A DNA stretch of 64,000 nt, from the NCBI RefSeq assembly GCF_947488185.1, contig NZ_CANKYM010000005.1:248001-312000 (forward strand). Direction: 5' to 3'. Source of the stretch: an uncultured Roseobacter sp. Its GTDB lineage: Bacteria > Pseudomonadota > Alphaproteobacteria > Rhodobacterales > Rhodobacteraceae. Of this stretch, positions 8,044 through 17,476 are shown in pieces. The notes beneath the pieces are model-generated. The model was not told where the DNA came from, did no database searches, and saw only the letters and a program-made list of their open reading frames with translations. How positions within the stretch are numbered: position 1 is the first letter of the stretch; every line of letters starts with the position of its first letter. A program made the translations under genes and the position numbers.

Positions 8044-8633
8044 TCTCGACCGTAAACTGGCCGCAACTGGCCCTGCTGACCGTGCGCGCGCCGAAAGAGG
8101 CCGCCGCCATCATCATGAGCTGGCAGCTGCCGCGAAAAGAGCTATGGATGGCCGCTGCCCTGGTCGCGATCCTCAGCACCTTCATGTCGACCCTGTCGAA
8201 CATGCTGCTTCCGGTGCCCGAACCGCTGGCCGGCATGGTAAACAACCCCTTCACCCTCTTCATGATCGTCGCCGGTGGGTTTGTCGTTACCGTCCACGCG
8301 CTGTTCTGGACGGGCCGTGCCATGGGCGGATCCGACGATATGAGTGATCTGCTGGCACTCCTTGTCTGGCTGCAGATTCTGCGGTTGGCGGCACAGGTGC
8401 TCGTGTTGCTCAGCGTCCTCTTGATACCCGTCCTCGCGGGTTTTCTCGTTCTGATCGTCGGCATCGCAACGATCTGGATTTTCCTCAACTTCATCAGCGT
8501 GGGATTGCAGCTGAACTCCCTTATGAAAGCACTGTTCGTGCTGCTTGCAGGCGCGGTGGCCATGTCCCTCGGGTTTTCCCTATTGCTATCCCTGATCGGC
8601 GTCAGCGCGCTCGGAGTACCTGCCAATGTATGA
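8040..8633 (+). CDS. YIP1-like membrane protein (second of a pair)
   Basis: A 197-residue membrane protein that I start at GTG 8040, overlapping the previous stop as GTGA. Five hydrophobic segments can be seen, among them LWMAAALVAILSTFMSTLSN, FTLFMIVAGGFVVTVHALFW, AAQVLVLLSVLLIPVLAGFL and LFVLLAGAVAMSLGFSLLL. The spacing resembles the YIP1 family, as in the preceding gene. It overlaps the sufS start by 8 bp. A longer open frame reaches back to 7770, but that part is out of frame with the preceding real gene and is a shadow. Confidence 0.72.
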   Translation: MISTVNWPQLALLTVRAPKEAAAIIMSWQLPRKELWMAAALVAILSTFMSTLSNMLLPVPEPLAGMVNNPFTLFMIVAGGFVVTVHALFWTGRAMGGSDDMSDLLALLVWLQILRLAAQVLVLLSVLLIPVLAGFLVLIVGIATIWIFLNFISVGLQLNSLMKALFVLLAGAVAMSLGFSLLLSLIGVSALGVPANV

Positions 8634-9846
8634 TGTCACCAAAATTCGCGCCGACTTTCCGATCCTCTCCCGCGAGGTGAACGGCAAGCCGCTGGTTTAT
8701 CTGGACAATGGCGCCTCTGCGCAAAAACCGCAGGTGGTCATCGACGCCATCAGCAACGCTTATTCCAACGAATACGCCAATGTGCACCGCGGCCTGCATT
8801 TCCTGTCGAACCTTGCCACCGACAAATATGAAAGCGTGCGCGGTGTGATTGCCCGATTCCTGAACGCCGGATCAGAGGACGAGATCGTGCTGAATTCAGG
8901 CACAACCGAAGGCATCAACATGGTGGCCTACGGTTGGGCGATGCCACGGCTGGACGCGGGTGACGAGATCGTGCTTAGCGTGATGGAACACCACGCCAAT
9001 ATCGTGCCCTGGCACTTTTTGCGCGAACGCCAGGGCGTGGTGCTGAAATGGGTGGATGTGGACAGCACCGGCTATCTTGATCCGCAGGCCGTGATCGATG
9101 CCATTGGCCCCAAAACCAAACTGATCGCCGTGACACATCTGTCGAATGTACTGGGCACACGGGTGGACGTGAAGACAATCTGTCAGGAAGCCCATGCCCG
9201 GGGGGTCCCCGTGCTTATCGATGGCAGTCAGGCGGCAGTGCATCAACCGGTGGACGTCAGCGACATCGATTGCGATTTCTATGCGATCACCGGACACAAG
9301 CTGTATGGGCCCTCCGGTTCAGGCGCAATCTATGTGAAATCCGAACGGATGGCGGAAATGCGCCCCTTCATCGGCGGCGGGGACATGATCCGCGAGGTCA
9401 GCAAGGATGGCGTGATCTACAACGATCCACCGATGAAGTTCGAGGCGGGTACCCCCGGTATCGTGCAGACCATCGGTTTTGGCGTTGCCCTAGAGTACAT
9501 GATGGCGCTGGGAATGCAGAATATCGCCGCCTACGAGGACAGCCTGCGCGACTACACGGTGGAAAAACTCGGCGGTCTCAACTGGTTGCAGGTGCAGGGC
9601 ACGACCCCCGACAAAGGTGCGATCTTCAGCTTCACCATGGAGGGAGCAGGGCACGCGCATGACATTTCCACCATCCTCGACAAGAAGGGCGTCGCCGTGC
9701 GCGCGGGTCAGCATTGTGTCGGTCCGCTGATGGCGCATATGGGCATCCCAGCCAGTTGCCGCGCCTCCTTTGGGCTCTACAATACGCAAGCCGAGGTGGA
9801 CGTGTTGGTCGAGGCGCTGGAACTTGCGCATGATCTTTTTGCCTGA
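8626..9846 (+). CDS. sufS: Cysteine desulfurase SufS
   Basis: SufS is the group II desulfurase that normally passes persulfide sulfur to SufE or SufU and so to SufBCD. The 406 residues show the N-terminus FPILSREVNGKPLVYLDNGA, the PLP lysine in AITGHKLYGPSG and the active cysteine in RAGQHCVGPLM. It overlaps the second YIP1-like gene by 8 bp. It is the last recognisable suf gene: the sufT (DUF59) and sufA genes that usually follow in Rhodobacterales are absent, and no sufE or sufU is present in the window. Confidence 0.96.
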   Translation: MYDVTKIRADFPILSREVNGKPLVYLDNGASAQKPQVVIDAISNAYSNEYANVHRGLHFLSNLATDKYESVRGVIARFLNAGSEDEIVLNSGTTEGINMVAYGWAMPRLDAGDEIVLSVMEHHANIVPWHFLRERQGVVLKWVDVDSTGYLDPQAVIDAIGPKTKLIAVTHLSNVLGTRVDVKTICQEAHARGVPVLIDGSQAAVHQPVDVSDIDCDFYAITGHKLYGPSGSGAIYVKSERMAEMRPFIGGGDMIREVSKDGVIYNDPPMKFEAGTPGIVQTIGFGVALEYMMALGMQNIAAYEDSLRDYTVEKLGGLNWLQVQGTTPDKGAIFSFTMEGAGHAHDISTILDKKGVAVRAGQHCVGPLMAHMGIPASCRASFGLYNTQAEVDVLVEALELAHDLFA

Positions 9847-9873
9847 CGGTGCGGCGCTGGCTACAATGCACGG

Positions 9874-10353
9874 ATGATGCGACGAATCCTTATCACTCTC
9901 TGGCTTCTGGTCCTTCCCGGCATCGGTTTCGCAACTGACATCCAACCAGAGTCCGGAACGTGGTCAGGCGAGGTCACCTTCGACAGCCAGACCGGTTGTC
10001 CAGCCGAGATGGTCGGTCAGATGAAGCAGGCACGGCAGGGGTACACCGGCCAGCAGATCACCTTTCCCGATCCCTTCGGGCCAGCTGTTTTCGAGGATAT
10101 TGATCCTAATTTCACATGGCAGAAGATTGCGCCCAACATCTGGGAAGGCATCTTTAGTGACGTCCAGCAGACCGCAATTGGCACGATGACCGTGGTGTCG
10201 AAATCGATCATGGTGATCATCGCGCCCGATCAGATCAATCAACTTGCGGATCTGACCGTGGATTTGCCGCAAAGCATGGCGACCTCGATGGGAATGGCAA
10301 CTACCACATGTCTCGTGCGCTCCACCGTCTATCACAAACGTACTGGTCCTTGA
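9874..10353 (+). CDS. Secreted protein, unknown function
   Basis: A 159-residue protein with a Sec signal peptide (MMRRILITLWLLVLPGIGFA, cleaved about residue 21), probably periplasmic. The mature part begins with a beta-rich stretch (SGTWSGEVTFDSQTGCPAEM) and has two cysteines (about residues 42 and 146) that could form a disulfide. I know no family. It starts 27 bp after sufS and could be read through from the suf operon, but no terminator is evident between them, so this is open. Confidence 0.65.
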   Translation: MMRRILITLWLLVLPGIGFATDIQPESGTWSGEVTFDSQTGCPAEMVGQMKQARQGYTGQQITFPDPFGPAVFEDIDPNFTWQKIAPNIWEGIFSDVQQTAIGTMTVVSKSIMVIIAPDQINQLADLTVDLPQSMATSMGMATTTCLVRSTVYHKRTGP

Positions 10354-10410
10354 GACGGTGATGTTTTGCCGTTGCGAGGCGGCATTTGTCCCGCTATACC
10401 GCGCATCAGT

Positions 10411-10487
<77 letters not shown>

Positions 10488-10871
10488 CATCTTCTCTTAA
10501 GAGCTTGATTTCAAGGGGCTTCCGATTGTGTGGTGCCGTCTGCTCCACTTGATCCGCCGTGCCTTCCAACGGCAGTTGAGCACGACACGTGCACGTTGCC
10601 CCCTACGGATAGGTAGTCTCCGCATCATACCCGGACCCGACAAAGGCAATCTCTTGTGTCAGCGACCTGCCGAGTGAAGGCTAGAACAGAAAACGGACAC
10701 ATCCTTGCTCCTGATCCGCGCTGCATTCAAGTCACGGCCTACCGGTTTTTCGGTCCAACGGCTTCCCATCCAAAGCATGCAGTGCTCAACCAAAACTGTG
10801 CCCGACAGAACAGGCGGCAGTTTCGGCATGAACGGCACGGGGCAGCAAGTTCAATACCCTGCTGAGGCAAT
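10488..10871 (+). other. Non-coding stretch after tRNA-Arg
   Basis: These 384 bp hold no convincing gene. Short plus-strand ORFs of 69 and 83 codons have no ribosome site or recognisable protein. I saw no second copy of the tRNA 3' end, no integrase and no terminal repeats. It could be decayed DNA next to a common insertion target, but nothing in it proves that. Confidence 0.4.
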
Positions 10872-11189
10872 TCACCCCGTTCCAGTAATGTCGATTTTTC
10901 CGACAACCTTCGCGCCGCTCTCTGTCGTCATGGTTTCGGCCTTTACATCCGCTTGAACATTGGATGTCGATGCGAACGTAACATTGTCACACTTCAAGCT
11001 GCCTTTGTGTCTTCCTTCGACAACGACAGTCTTTGCAGACACCGCACCGTCAACGGTTCCACCTGACCCGATGACCACCTCTGCAGCGGTGACGTCCCCT
11101 ACAACACTTCCTTTGATCTCCAGATTTCCGTCACTTGACTTGATGTTGCCATCTATCGTCAGTTCGCCTTCAACAATTGAGTTAGCCAC
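10872..11189 (-). CDS. Bactofilin
   Basis: A 105-residue bactofilin (DUF583), a protein that polymerises without nucleotide into filaments, often bound to the inner membrane and used to localise cell-wall or polar factors. The sequence is a chain of short beta-helix turns with the family's periodic glycines and valines: IVEGELTIDGNIKSSDG, LEIKGSVVGDVTAAEVVIG, GTVDGAVSAKTVVVEGR and so on to VVGKIDITGTG. It is a minimal core with almost no flanking tails. The usual M23 peptidase partner is not adjacent, so it is an orphan here. Confidence 0.88.
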   Translation of the reverse strand: MANSIVEGELTIDGNIKSSDGNLEIKGSVVGDVTAAEVVIGSGGTVDGAVSAKTVVVEGRHKGSLKCDNVTFASTSNVQADVKAETMTTESGAKVVGKIDITGTG

Positions 11190-11417
11190 TTTGAATTCCT
11201 CTAAGGGGACAATCTTTGCGACAGTAGATTGGAAGCGATGGTTAGCACAGCTTGCACAGCAATGAGCAGCCTTCTGAGCAAAAGGTTGCCATCAGGTGTG
11301 ACCCGCCAACAGGCCAGTTGTCATAGCTTGTGCGAGCAAGCAACAGATCGGGCGAGCGGCGGCTATTGCGAGACAAACCTGCCGGAGCCGAGTGACCGCC
11401 TTCGTGGACGCGGGGAT

Positions 11418-12440
11418 CTAAACAGCCCATTCGAACGCATACCCGGCTGCAAGCGACCCCAGAACGGCCAGTGCGAGATACAGCAGAAATGGCTTCAGTT
11501 TCAGGATAGGCGCAATGGCAAGGGCACCCCAGATGCTCACCACGCCGCCCGAGATGAGAAAGGCCATGGCAGCCCCCTCCGACATACCGGTTTCAATCAG
11601 ACCCCGGGTCAGCGGCAGCGCGGCGTAGCCGTCGATGTAGGCAGGCGCACCAACGAAGACCGCCGCAGGAATGGCCCACCACTGATCTTCACCAACATAG
11701 GCCGCGAGCGAGCCGGGGGTGAGTGCGGCGTTCAGCGCATATTCTGCGGCGAAGGCTGGGATCAGGCAAATCAGAATCAAACGTGCCGTGGCCCAGAACT
11801 GCTTGGCAAAGGACCGGCGCCGGGTATCGGTGCGCCAGATCCAAGGATCAAATGTCTGCGCCTGGCCACACCGTGCGGCACTCAATTGCCTGGCCATGCC
11901 ATTGTCACGAAGCGCGTGCAGCGCCCAGGATGTGCGGGCGAAAAGTGCTGTAATCGCCCCGCCAAACACGCCTAAACAAAAAGCGGCGATGGTTTTGCCA
12001 ACCGCAAAACTCAACCCGAGTGTTGCCGCCGTCGTCGCAAGCATGGCCGGGTCTGTGATTGGGGAGGACAACCAGAACGCCATGATCGGGGCCAGGGGCA
12101 CGCCAACGGCCAGCAACCCGGCCATCAACGGCAGGACTGTGACACCGCACACCGGTGTTATTGCACCAATCAGCGAAGCGGTCAGAATCGTACGTAACGT
12201 TCTGCCCTCAAAGGCACTTGCGATGCGAGAATCTGCCCCGCTCGCAATAATCCAGGCTGCGAGAACGATGCCCGGAATGACGATGGGAGCGACGACAACC
12301 AATCCACACAGGACAAATGTGGCGGTCTCCAACAGATAAGTCGGCCAGATGGCTCCGATGCCCATCAATGTGAGCACGCAGATGCCCCAAATTATCAGTT
12401 TCCTGCTTGAGCGTTTTTGAACAATGGTTTGATCGGTCAC
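11418..12440 (-). CDS. Predicted permease (COG0701/DUF318-like)
   Basis: A 340-residue inner-membrane protein with about eight to ten helices and the repeated pattern of the COG0701 permeases, a group that includes the ArsP organoarsenical exporters. The first half has AITPVCGVTVLPLMAGLLA followed by WLSSPITDPAML; the second half has VGAPAYIDGYAALPLTRGL. The substrate cannot be read from the sequence. I start at GTG 12440 because AAGGAG lies 6 bp upstream; a further 18 codons upstream stay open. It diverges from a LysR-type gene 83 bp away, its likely regulator. Confidence 0.8.
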   Translation of the reverse strand: MTDQTIVQKRSSRKLIIWGICVLTLMGIGAIWPTYLLETATFVLCGLVVVAPIVIPGIVLAAWIIASGADSRIASAFEGRTLRTILTASLIGAITPVCGVTVLPLMAGLLAVGVPLAPIMAFWLSSPITDPAMLATTAATLGLSFAVGKTIAAFCLGVFGGAITALFARTSWALHALRDNGMARQLSAARCGQAQTFDPWIWRTDTRRRSFAKQFWATARLILICLIPAFAAEYALNAALTPGSLAAYVGEDQWWAIPAAVFVGAPAYIDGYAALPLTRGLIETGMSEGAAMAFLISGGVVSIWGALAIAPILKLKPFLLYLALAVLGSLAAGYAFEWAV

Positions 12441-12523
12441 CGCAAACTCCTTTTGCTTGAAGTTACGGAAGCTCAAGCCATATATGAAACGCATAATTCA
12501 TATTTCAGGTATCGAAAAATCAA

Positions 12524-13381
12524 ATGGAAAATCTGAATAGTGATCTTTTGCGCACCTTCGTCGCCGTCGCCCGCGCCGGAAGCGTGACCGAAGGAGCAGA
12601 GCAGATACACCGATCCCAATCTGCAACAAGCCTGCAAATTAAACGTCTTGAAGTGATCGTCGGGCACCCTGTGTTCGAGAGACATGGCCGCGGCGTTGTA
12701 TTGAGCGCCGTGGGCCGCCGCCTGTTACCAATTGCACAGGAGGTAACAACCCGTCTCGATGTGGCCCTGCGCGACCTCTCGAAGGAAGCTGTCACAGGCA
12801 AGCTTCGGATTGGCATTCCAGACGATCATGGCAGGACAAAGCTCGCGCATATCATTGCAGCCTTCACACGTCAGCATCCGCATGTGGAACTTGATGTGAC
12901 CTGTGCCCTCAGCACAGGGTTCCCCGGCGCGCTGGAAAAGGGAACACTGGATCTTGCCATTTACGAAGTCCAAACTCTGGGGCCGCATGAAGAGTTGCTA
13001 TTCGAGGATCCAACCTGTTGGATGTCTTCTACAAAGGTGGATTTCACAGCATGCGATCCCCTTCCGCTCGCGGTTTTTGATCAAGCCTGCTGGTGGCGCG
13101 ACGCGGCAATCGGATCACTTGAGAGCAGCGGGAAACCCTATCGTATCGTCTATTCCAGCCAAAGCGTCTCAGGTGTGCTCGCGGCGGTAGAGGCCGGGAT
13201 TGCTGTCGGCCTCCTGGCGCGTTCGTCTCTTCATGCGGACCTGTCGGTGGTCAGCGACCGCCTTGGATGTCACTCAACACCAACGTCCAAGTTGGTCATG
13301 GCGACGAACCAGTCGTCAGATGACGACCCGATGTCAGCAATGAAGACTGCCATCCGCGATGCATTCCTGACCAGGTCTTGA
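12524..13381 (+). CDS. LysR-family transcriptional regulator
   Basis: A 285-residue LTTR with the N-terminal helix-turn-helix (DLLRTFVAVARAGSVTEGAE, then RSQSATSLQIKRLEVIVGH) in the first 60 residues and the periplasmic-binding-like effector domain from about residue 90 (GKLRIGIPDDHGRTKL). It diverges from the COG0701 permease with an 83-bp shared promoter region, the classic arrangement for a LysR regulator controlling its neighbour. The effector is unknown. Confidence 0.92.
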   Translation: MENLNSDLLRTFVAVARAGSVTEGAEQIHRSQSATSLQIKRLEVIVGHPVFERHGRGVVLSAVGRRLLPIAQEVTTRLDVALRDLSKEAVTGKLRIGIPDDHGRTKLAHIIAAFTRQHPHVELDVTCALSTGFPGALEKGTLDLAIYEVQTLGPHEELLFEDPTCWMSSTKVDFTACDPLPLAVFDQACWWRDAAIGSLESSGKPYRIVYSSQSVSGVLAAVEAGIAVGLLARSSLHADLSVVSDRLGCHSTPTSKLVMATNQSSDDDPMSAMKTAIRDAFLTRS

Positions 13382-13543
13382 AATGTGCCCCTTCGGAAAA
13401 CCATGGCACCCCACCGGCCTGAACCCAGGGCGGACCTCAGCCTCTGCGATGTCAAGTTTCTGCGAGACGCGTCGAGCCAGCTGGTGATGTCGTCACAGGC
13501 CGACTACCCTCGCGGGCAACCTATTGGAGTAAAATAGCAAAAC

Positions 13544-14095
13544 ATGTGGAAATCGGCATTGGCACTTGCGCTTCTCTCGGCGCCGACGCAGGCGTACATC
13601 CTGGATGGTGAAATCATCCGACAAAACGGTAGCGGGATGTTCGTCAAGCTGACCACGGATGAACCTTTCGCCGTGGGGTTTGATACTTTCGATGACGACA
13701 ATCTTTATGGCTTTGATGAGGATCAGAACATCACCCTTGTAGAGCCAATCCACGTCGACATTGGCGGGGTCAATGGGGTCATCCCGCAGGGATCGATTAT
13801 CGCAAGCCACTGCGTTTTCTTTGATAGCTTGTCCGGCACCCAATATGGTTTCGTCTACTTCGACGCGCCTATTTTGGGCATTGCAGCGTTTCAAGGGACG
13901 ATGGCCAGGACTGATTTTCTGGCCAATACGTCTGTAACCTACATCAGTCCTGAACTTCGGGGATTGGAGCAAGGCGACAGGGTGTGGGTGGATGAGCAAG
14001 ACCCGCATAAGCTATGGGTGTTTTGGGCGGGCTCCTCACCGGGTGACTATATTCGCGTCTTCACAGATCAGTCTCCCAGCGCGCTGAACATGTAA
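13544..14095 (+). CDS. Secreted protein, unknown function
   Basis: A 183-residue protein with a short Sec signal (MWKSALALALLSAPTQAY, cleavage about residue 17). The mature protein is acidic and predicted to be mostly beta strand, with a single cysteine in ASHCVFFDSL. Phrases such as FDTFDDDNLYGFDEDQNITL and GVIPQGSIIASHCVFF resemble small secreted beta-sandwich proteins, but I cannot name a family. It stands alone between the LysR gene and the two-component cluster on the same strand. Confidence 0.65.
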   Translation: MWKSALALALLSAPTQAYILDGEIIRQNGSGMFVKLTTDEPFAVGFDTFDDDNLYGFDEDQNITLVEPIHVDIGGVNGVIPQGSIIASHCVFFDSLSGTQYGFVYFDAPILGIAAFQGTMARTDFLANTSVTYISPELRGLEQGDRVWVDEQDPHKLWVFWAGSSPGDYIRVFTDQSPSALNM

Positions 14096-14323
14096 CTCTG
14101 CAATGACGGGAAATCTCCAAGAGCTACGGCGTTCAGAATGCCGACTGTCCGTTCCGCGCGCTCTGACAGACACCGTGATCACCCATGGCCTGATCAGTTT
14201 TCCGTGCAGGTTTTGCTTCCAAAGAAGCCTGGATGTTCGTCATTTTGCCTGTGATACAGACCCAATAGCGCCCTTAAATCCGCTAAACGGTGCGTGAAAT
14301 CATCAATCGATGGACCGCATATC

Positions 14324-14345
14324 TAGGTAGTTTTGCCTAGGCAAT
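14324..14345 (+). promoter_or_regulatory. Operator-like motif TAGGTA-N6-CCTAGGCAAT, copy 1
   Basis: The 22-bp element contains the perfect 12-bp palindrome TTGCCTAGGCAA at 14333-14344. It lies 23 bp before the ATG of the GAF gene and next to a possible -10 (TATTCT, 14352-14357), so it would overlap the -35 position. The same motif with identical spacing recurs at the end of the response regulator gene. CCTAGG-type inverted repeats suit a FixJ/NarL-class regulator, here inferred to be the product encoded at 17448-18107. Confidence 0.55.
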
Positions 14346-14368
14346 TCTGCATATTCTACTGATAGGCG

Positions 14369-14935
14369 ATGTCGGGCATAATGGCGCGTTCGCCTCAGTT
14401 CAGGACAGAAGCCTTGAAGACCCTTTTCCCATCGAACCAACCCATTTCCGGCGAGGAAGATGACACTCTTTTAGTGGAGCGCACGAACGCGGCGGGGATC
14501 AGTATTGACGTCCGAAGTGCACAAGCGCGGATACTGCCGCATCTCATGACGGCACAGCTGCAATCCACAGCGTCTTTTCTGTTTTCGTTTCAAGATCTTC
14601 AGTCCGCATACTCGCGTGATCTGCAAGGTCCGTCCGATACACATGACGACATTCTGCAGGCGCAATCCTTGCTCCTGGCCACGCATGCCACGACACTGTA
14701 CGACGTTCTCAGAATAGATGATATCTACACCCATCCGCTGATCCGTCGTGGCGACCTTCTGTCAGGTCACAGGATACGATCGTTTGCCGCTGCGCCGTTG
14801 CGGGCGCCGGGGAAACAGCTTATCGGAGTAATATGTACCGTCGATACAATCGAAAGATGGTGGAGCGCCCGCGATATCCGCATCATAAGGCGAATTGTCG
14901 CTCAATTCGAAGCCCGTCATCTTTCGCACTCCTGA
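14369..14935 (+). CDS. GAF-domain-like sensor protein
   Basis: A 188-residue soluble protein. From about residue 45 it reads like a GAF domain: a helix with LPHLMTAQLQSTASFLFSF, LLATHATTLYDVLRIDD, the conserved HPLIRRGDLLSGHRIRSFAAAPL and LIGVICTVDTIERWWSARDI. GAF domains bind small molecules or chromophores. No output domain is present, so it may act on the kinase encoded 135 bp downstream. ATG 14369 has a weak ribosome site; ATG 14381 is an alternative. The operator-like motif just upstream suggests control by the neighbouring response regulator. Confidence 0.7.
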   Translation: MSGIMARSPQFRTEALKTLFPSNQPISGEEDDTLLVERTNAAGISIDVRSAQARILPHLMTAQLQSTASFLFSFQDLQSAYSRDLQGPSDTHDDILQAQSLLLATHATTLYDVLRIDDIYTHPLIRRGDLLSGHRIRSFAAAPLRAPGKQLIGVICTVDTIERWWSARDIRIIRRIVAQFEARHLSHS

Positions 14936-15070
14936 AATTATGTAACATACAGGACAGAGGGTATCGAATGATTGCGGATCTCAGACCGAGATGACTAAAA
15001 CCACAAAGATCGGGGGCAGGGCAGATGCATGCCGCACTGACGCGCGCGCAGCAGAAGCCGCACACCCTAC

Positions 15071-17476
15071 ATGCCAAAAGACCGACGTGGCTCCCTGCTT
15101 TTTAACCCCCATTCGCAGGCGGATAACTGCATGAAGCTCTCGCTGGGTCTCATGTTGGCGCTGTGTCTCGCCGGTTTGCAGTTCGTCGCTGTGACAATCG
15201 TGGTGTTTTCCTCTTTTCTCACCTCAGAGAAAGTCTTGTTGGACCATGCTCGCCATCTGCTGCGTGACGTGGGGACCAACACCATCGAACATTCACGAGG
15301 CTTTCTGAAACCGGCCAAGGGGGCCGCCGAATTGGCCACGCGCCTTGCCGAAAGCCAGGTCATCTCCAGTGACAACTTCCAACAGCTTGAAAAACTGCTG
15401 TTCCAGCAATTGCAGATATCGCCGCAGTTTGCCGGAGTCTTTTATGGCGATGAGACCGGCAGTTTTGTCTATGTGATGCGCAGTAGCGGGCCCGGGCCGT
15501 TTCGAACCAAGATCATCCGGCAGGATGAGGAGACGCGTTCCGTCGAACTGATCTGGCGCGACAACGGATATGCGGAAGTTCTCCGAAGTCAGGATCCATT
15601 GGACCCTTATGATCCGCGCAACCGGTTGTGGTATCAGAACGCCAGCAGCGAGCGGGCCAGCATCTGGACCGACCCCTACATTTTTTTCACCTCACAAACC
15701 CCCGGCATCACCGCAGCCTCGCCCGTTTTCAGTGCTGGTGGAGAAATCCAGGGCGTCGTCGGCGTTGACATCGGGATCGAAGCGATTTCGGATTTCCTGT
15801 CCCGGCTGAATATCGGAGAGAGTGGCAAAGCCCTGATCCTGAACCGAAATGGCGACGTGATCGCCCACCCCAATCAGGACCTTATCAGCACCGCCAATGC
15901 CGACGGCACGTTCCGCTTTGTCAGCATCAACGAGTTCGGTGATCCGGTGGCACAGGCCGCATTCGGCCCGTTGATCAGGGGCGATGAGGTCTCCGTCGAG
16001 CGCGAGGTGTCATCGCGTTTCGAGTACGGTGATGCCACATATGTATCGACCGTGATGCCGGTGATCAGCGAGGAACTGCCCTGGACTATCGCGGTCTATG
16101 CGCCCGAAACCGATTTCACCGGCGAGATCAAGGCCAACCGGACGCAAAATGTTTGGATCGCGGCTTTGATCGCCTTGATATCCGGCGTCTTCGGATTGAT
16201 TCTGGCCAACTACATCCATAAGCCCGTGCGCGCCTTTGCGGTGCGTTCCTCTTTGGTGTCACAGGGTGAAGTTTCTGCGTCCGAGCCGCTTCCCCATACG
16301 TACCGTGAACTTCAACGCGCAAATGAAACCCTGGTCCAAGCCATCGCGGAGCGCAAGAAGTCCGAAACCGAGTTCGGCCGCACATTTGACCTCGCCTCGC
16401 GGGGCATGGCCCAGATAGAAGCCAAAACCGGGCGGATCATGCGCGTCAACAGTAAGTTCGCCGCGATGCTCGGATATGATGCGGATGAAATCCTGTCCCT
16501 GACCGCACACGACATCTCGCATCCGGATGATCCAGTTGCAGGCTTCTTCTTTGAGGATGGCGGGCAGAAACGTTCTGAATACCTGCATGAAAAACGGCTC
16601 CTGCGCAAAGATGGCACCGCGATCTGGGTCAGCGAAAACGTGATTGTCATCCGCGATGATGCGGGCCACTCGCGCCACGCCGTGGTGACCGTTGACGACA
16701 TCACCGAGCGCAAGGATGCGGAACGCAAGATCCAGCGCCTGAACCGCGATCTGTCGCATTCCTCGCGGGTCAACGTGATGGGACAAATGGCCACCAGCCT
16801 GGCGCATGAGTTAAACCAGCCGCTTTTGGCCATCACCCAGAACATGGATACCGCGCTTTACGCGCTGAAGGATAACGCCAGCGACACGGAAGAATTGAAA
16901 AGTATTCTGGAGGAAACAGACCGGCATGCGCACCGAGCAGGAGACATTATCAAGGCTCTTCGCGGGTTTGTTAAAAAGGACGGGGTGGAGAAAGCGGAAT
17001 TCGATTTCGAGGAACTGCTGGAGCAAACGCTGCATTTGGTGCGTTCGGAGGCGAAGGAAAACGGCATCGGCATCCGAATCGATGTCCGTGACGTGGAACC
17101 TGTCTACGGCTCACGCGTTCAAATTGCACAGGTCTTGCTGAACTTACTGCGCAATGCCATCGAGGCCATCGGGGACAGTGACGTGCCAGAGCGCATCGTT
17201 TGGCTGAAAGGGCAGGAGAGTGATGAGGGCCTCACCATATCAATCACCGACACCGGCCCCGGCTTTGATCCACACGCAAACCTCTTTGAACAGTTTGAAA
17301 CCACCAAGGAAGACGGTATGGGGTTGGGACTGTCGATTTGCCGCTCCATCATCGACTCGCATGGGGGAAAGCTATGGTATCAAAAGGATGACAACGGCCA
17401 TTCGCAGTTCTGCTTCACGCTGCCCCCTCTGGTCCCCAAGAAGGTGAATGAGAAACTCAATGAATTCAGCGCCTGA
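15071..17476 (+). CDS. Cache-PAS sensor histidine kinase
   Basis: An 801-residue membrane-bound kinase. The first helix is at about residues 22-50, a large periplasmic double-Cache sensor follows (DPYDPRNRLWYQNA and FTSQTPGITAASPVF, with VVGVDIGIEAISDFL), the second helix is near 358-380, then a PAS domain near 430-560 with ITERKDAERKIQRL. The HisKA motif is SLAHELNQPL with His579, and the catalytic domain has NLLRNAIEAIGD, ITDTGPGFDP and GMGLGLSICRSI. This is the FixL/DctB-like class that detects small organic ligands outside the cell. ATG 15131 is an alternative start. It overlaps the response regulator gene. Confidence 0.92.
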   Translation: MPKDRRGSLLFNPHSQADNCMKLSLGLMLALCLAGLQFVAVTIVVFSSFLTSEKVLLDHARHLLRDVGTNTIEHSRGFLKPAKGAAELATRLAESQVISSDNFQQLEKLLFQQLQISPQFAGVFYGDETGSFVYVMRSSGPGPFRTKIIRQDEETRSVELIWRDNGYAEVLRSQDPLDPYDPRNRLWYQNASSERASIWTDPYIFFTSQTPGITAASPVFSAGGEIQGVVGVDIGIEAISDFLSRLNIGESGKALILNRNGDVIAHPNQDLISTANADGTFRFVSINEFGDPVAQAAFGPLIRGDEVSVEREVSSRFEYGDATYVSTVMPVISEELPWTIAVYAPETDFTGEIKANRTQNVWIAALIALISGVFGLILANYIHKPVRAFAVRSSLVSQGEVSASEPLPHTYRELQRANETLVQAIAERKKSETEFGRTFDLASRGMAQIEAKTGRIMRVNSKFAAMLGYDADEILSLTAHDISHPDDPVAGFFFEDGGQKRSEYLHEKRLLRKDGTAIWVSENVIVIRDDAGHSRHAVVTVDDITERKDAERKIQRLNRDLSHSSRVNVMGQMATSLAHELNQPLLAITQNMDTALYALKDNASDTEELKSILEETDRHAHRAGDIIKALRGFVKKDGVEKAEFDFEELLEQTLHLVRSEAKENGIGIRIDVRDVEPVYGSRVQIAQVLLNLLRNAIEAIGDSDVPERIVWLKGQESDEGLTISITDTGPGFDPHANLFEQFETTKEDGMGLGLSICRSIIDSHGGKLWYQKDDNGHSQFCFTLPPLVPKKVNEKLNEFSA

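Noticed and set aside
10656..10956. Two plus-strand ORFs of 69 and 83 codons after the tRNA
   Set aside because: No ribosome site, no recognisable sequence, and one runs into the bactofilin gene on the other strand.
14103..14297. 64-codon ORF upstream of the GAF gene
   Set aside because: No coding character or ribosome site; it ends just before the operator-like motif.
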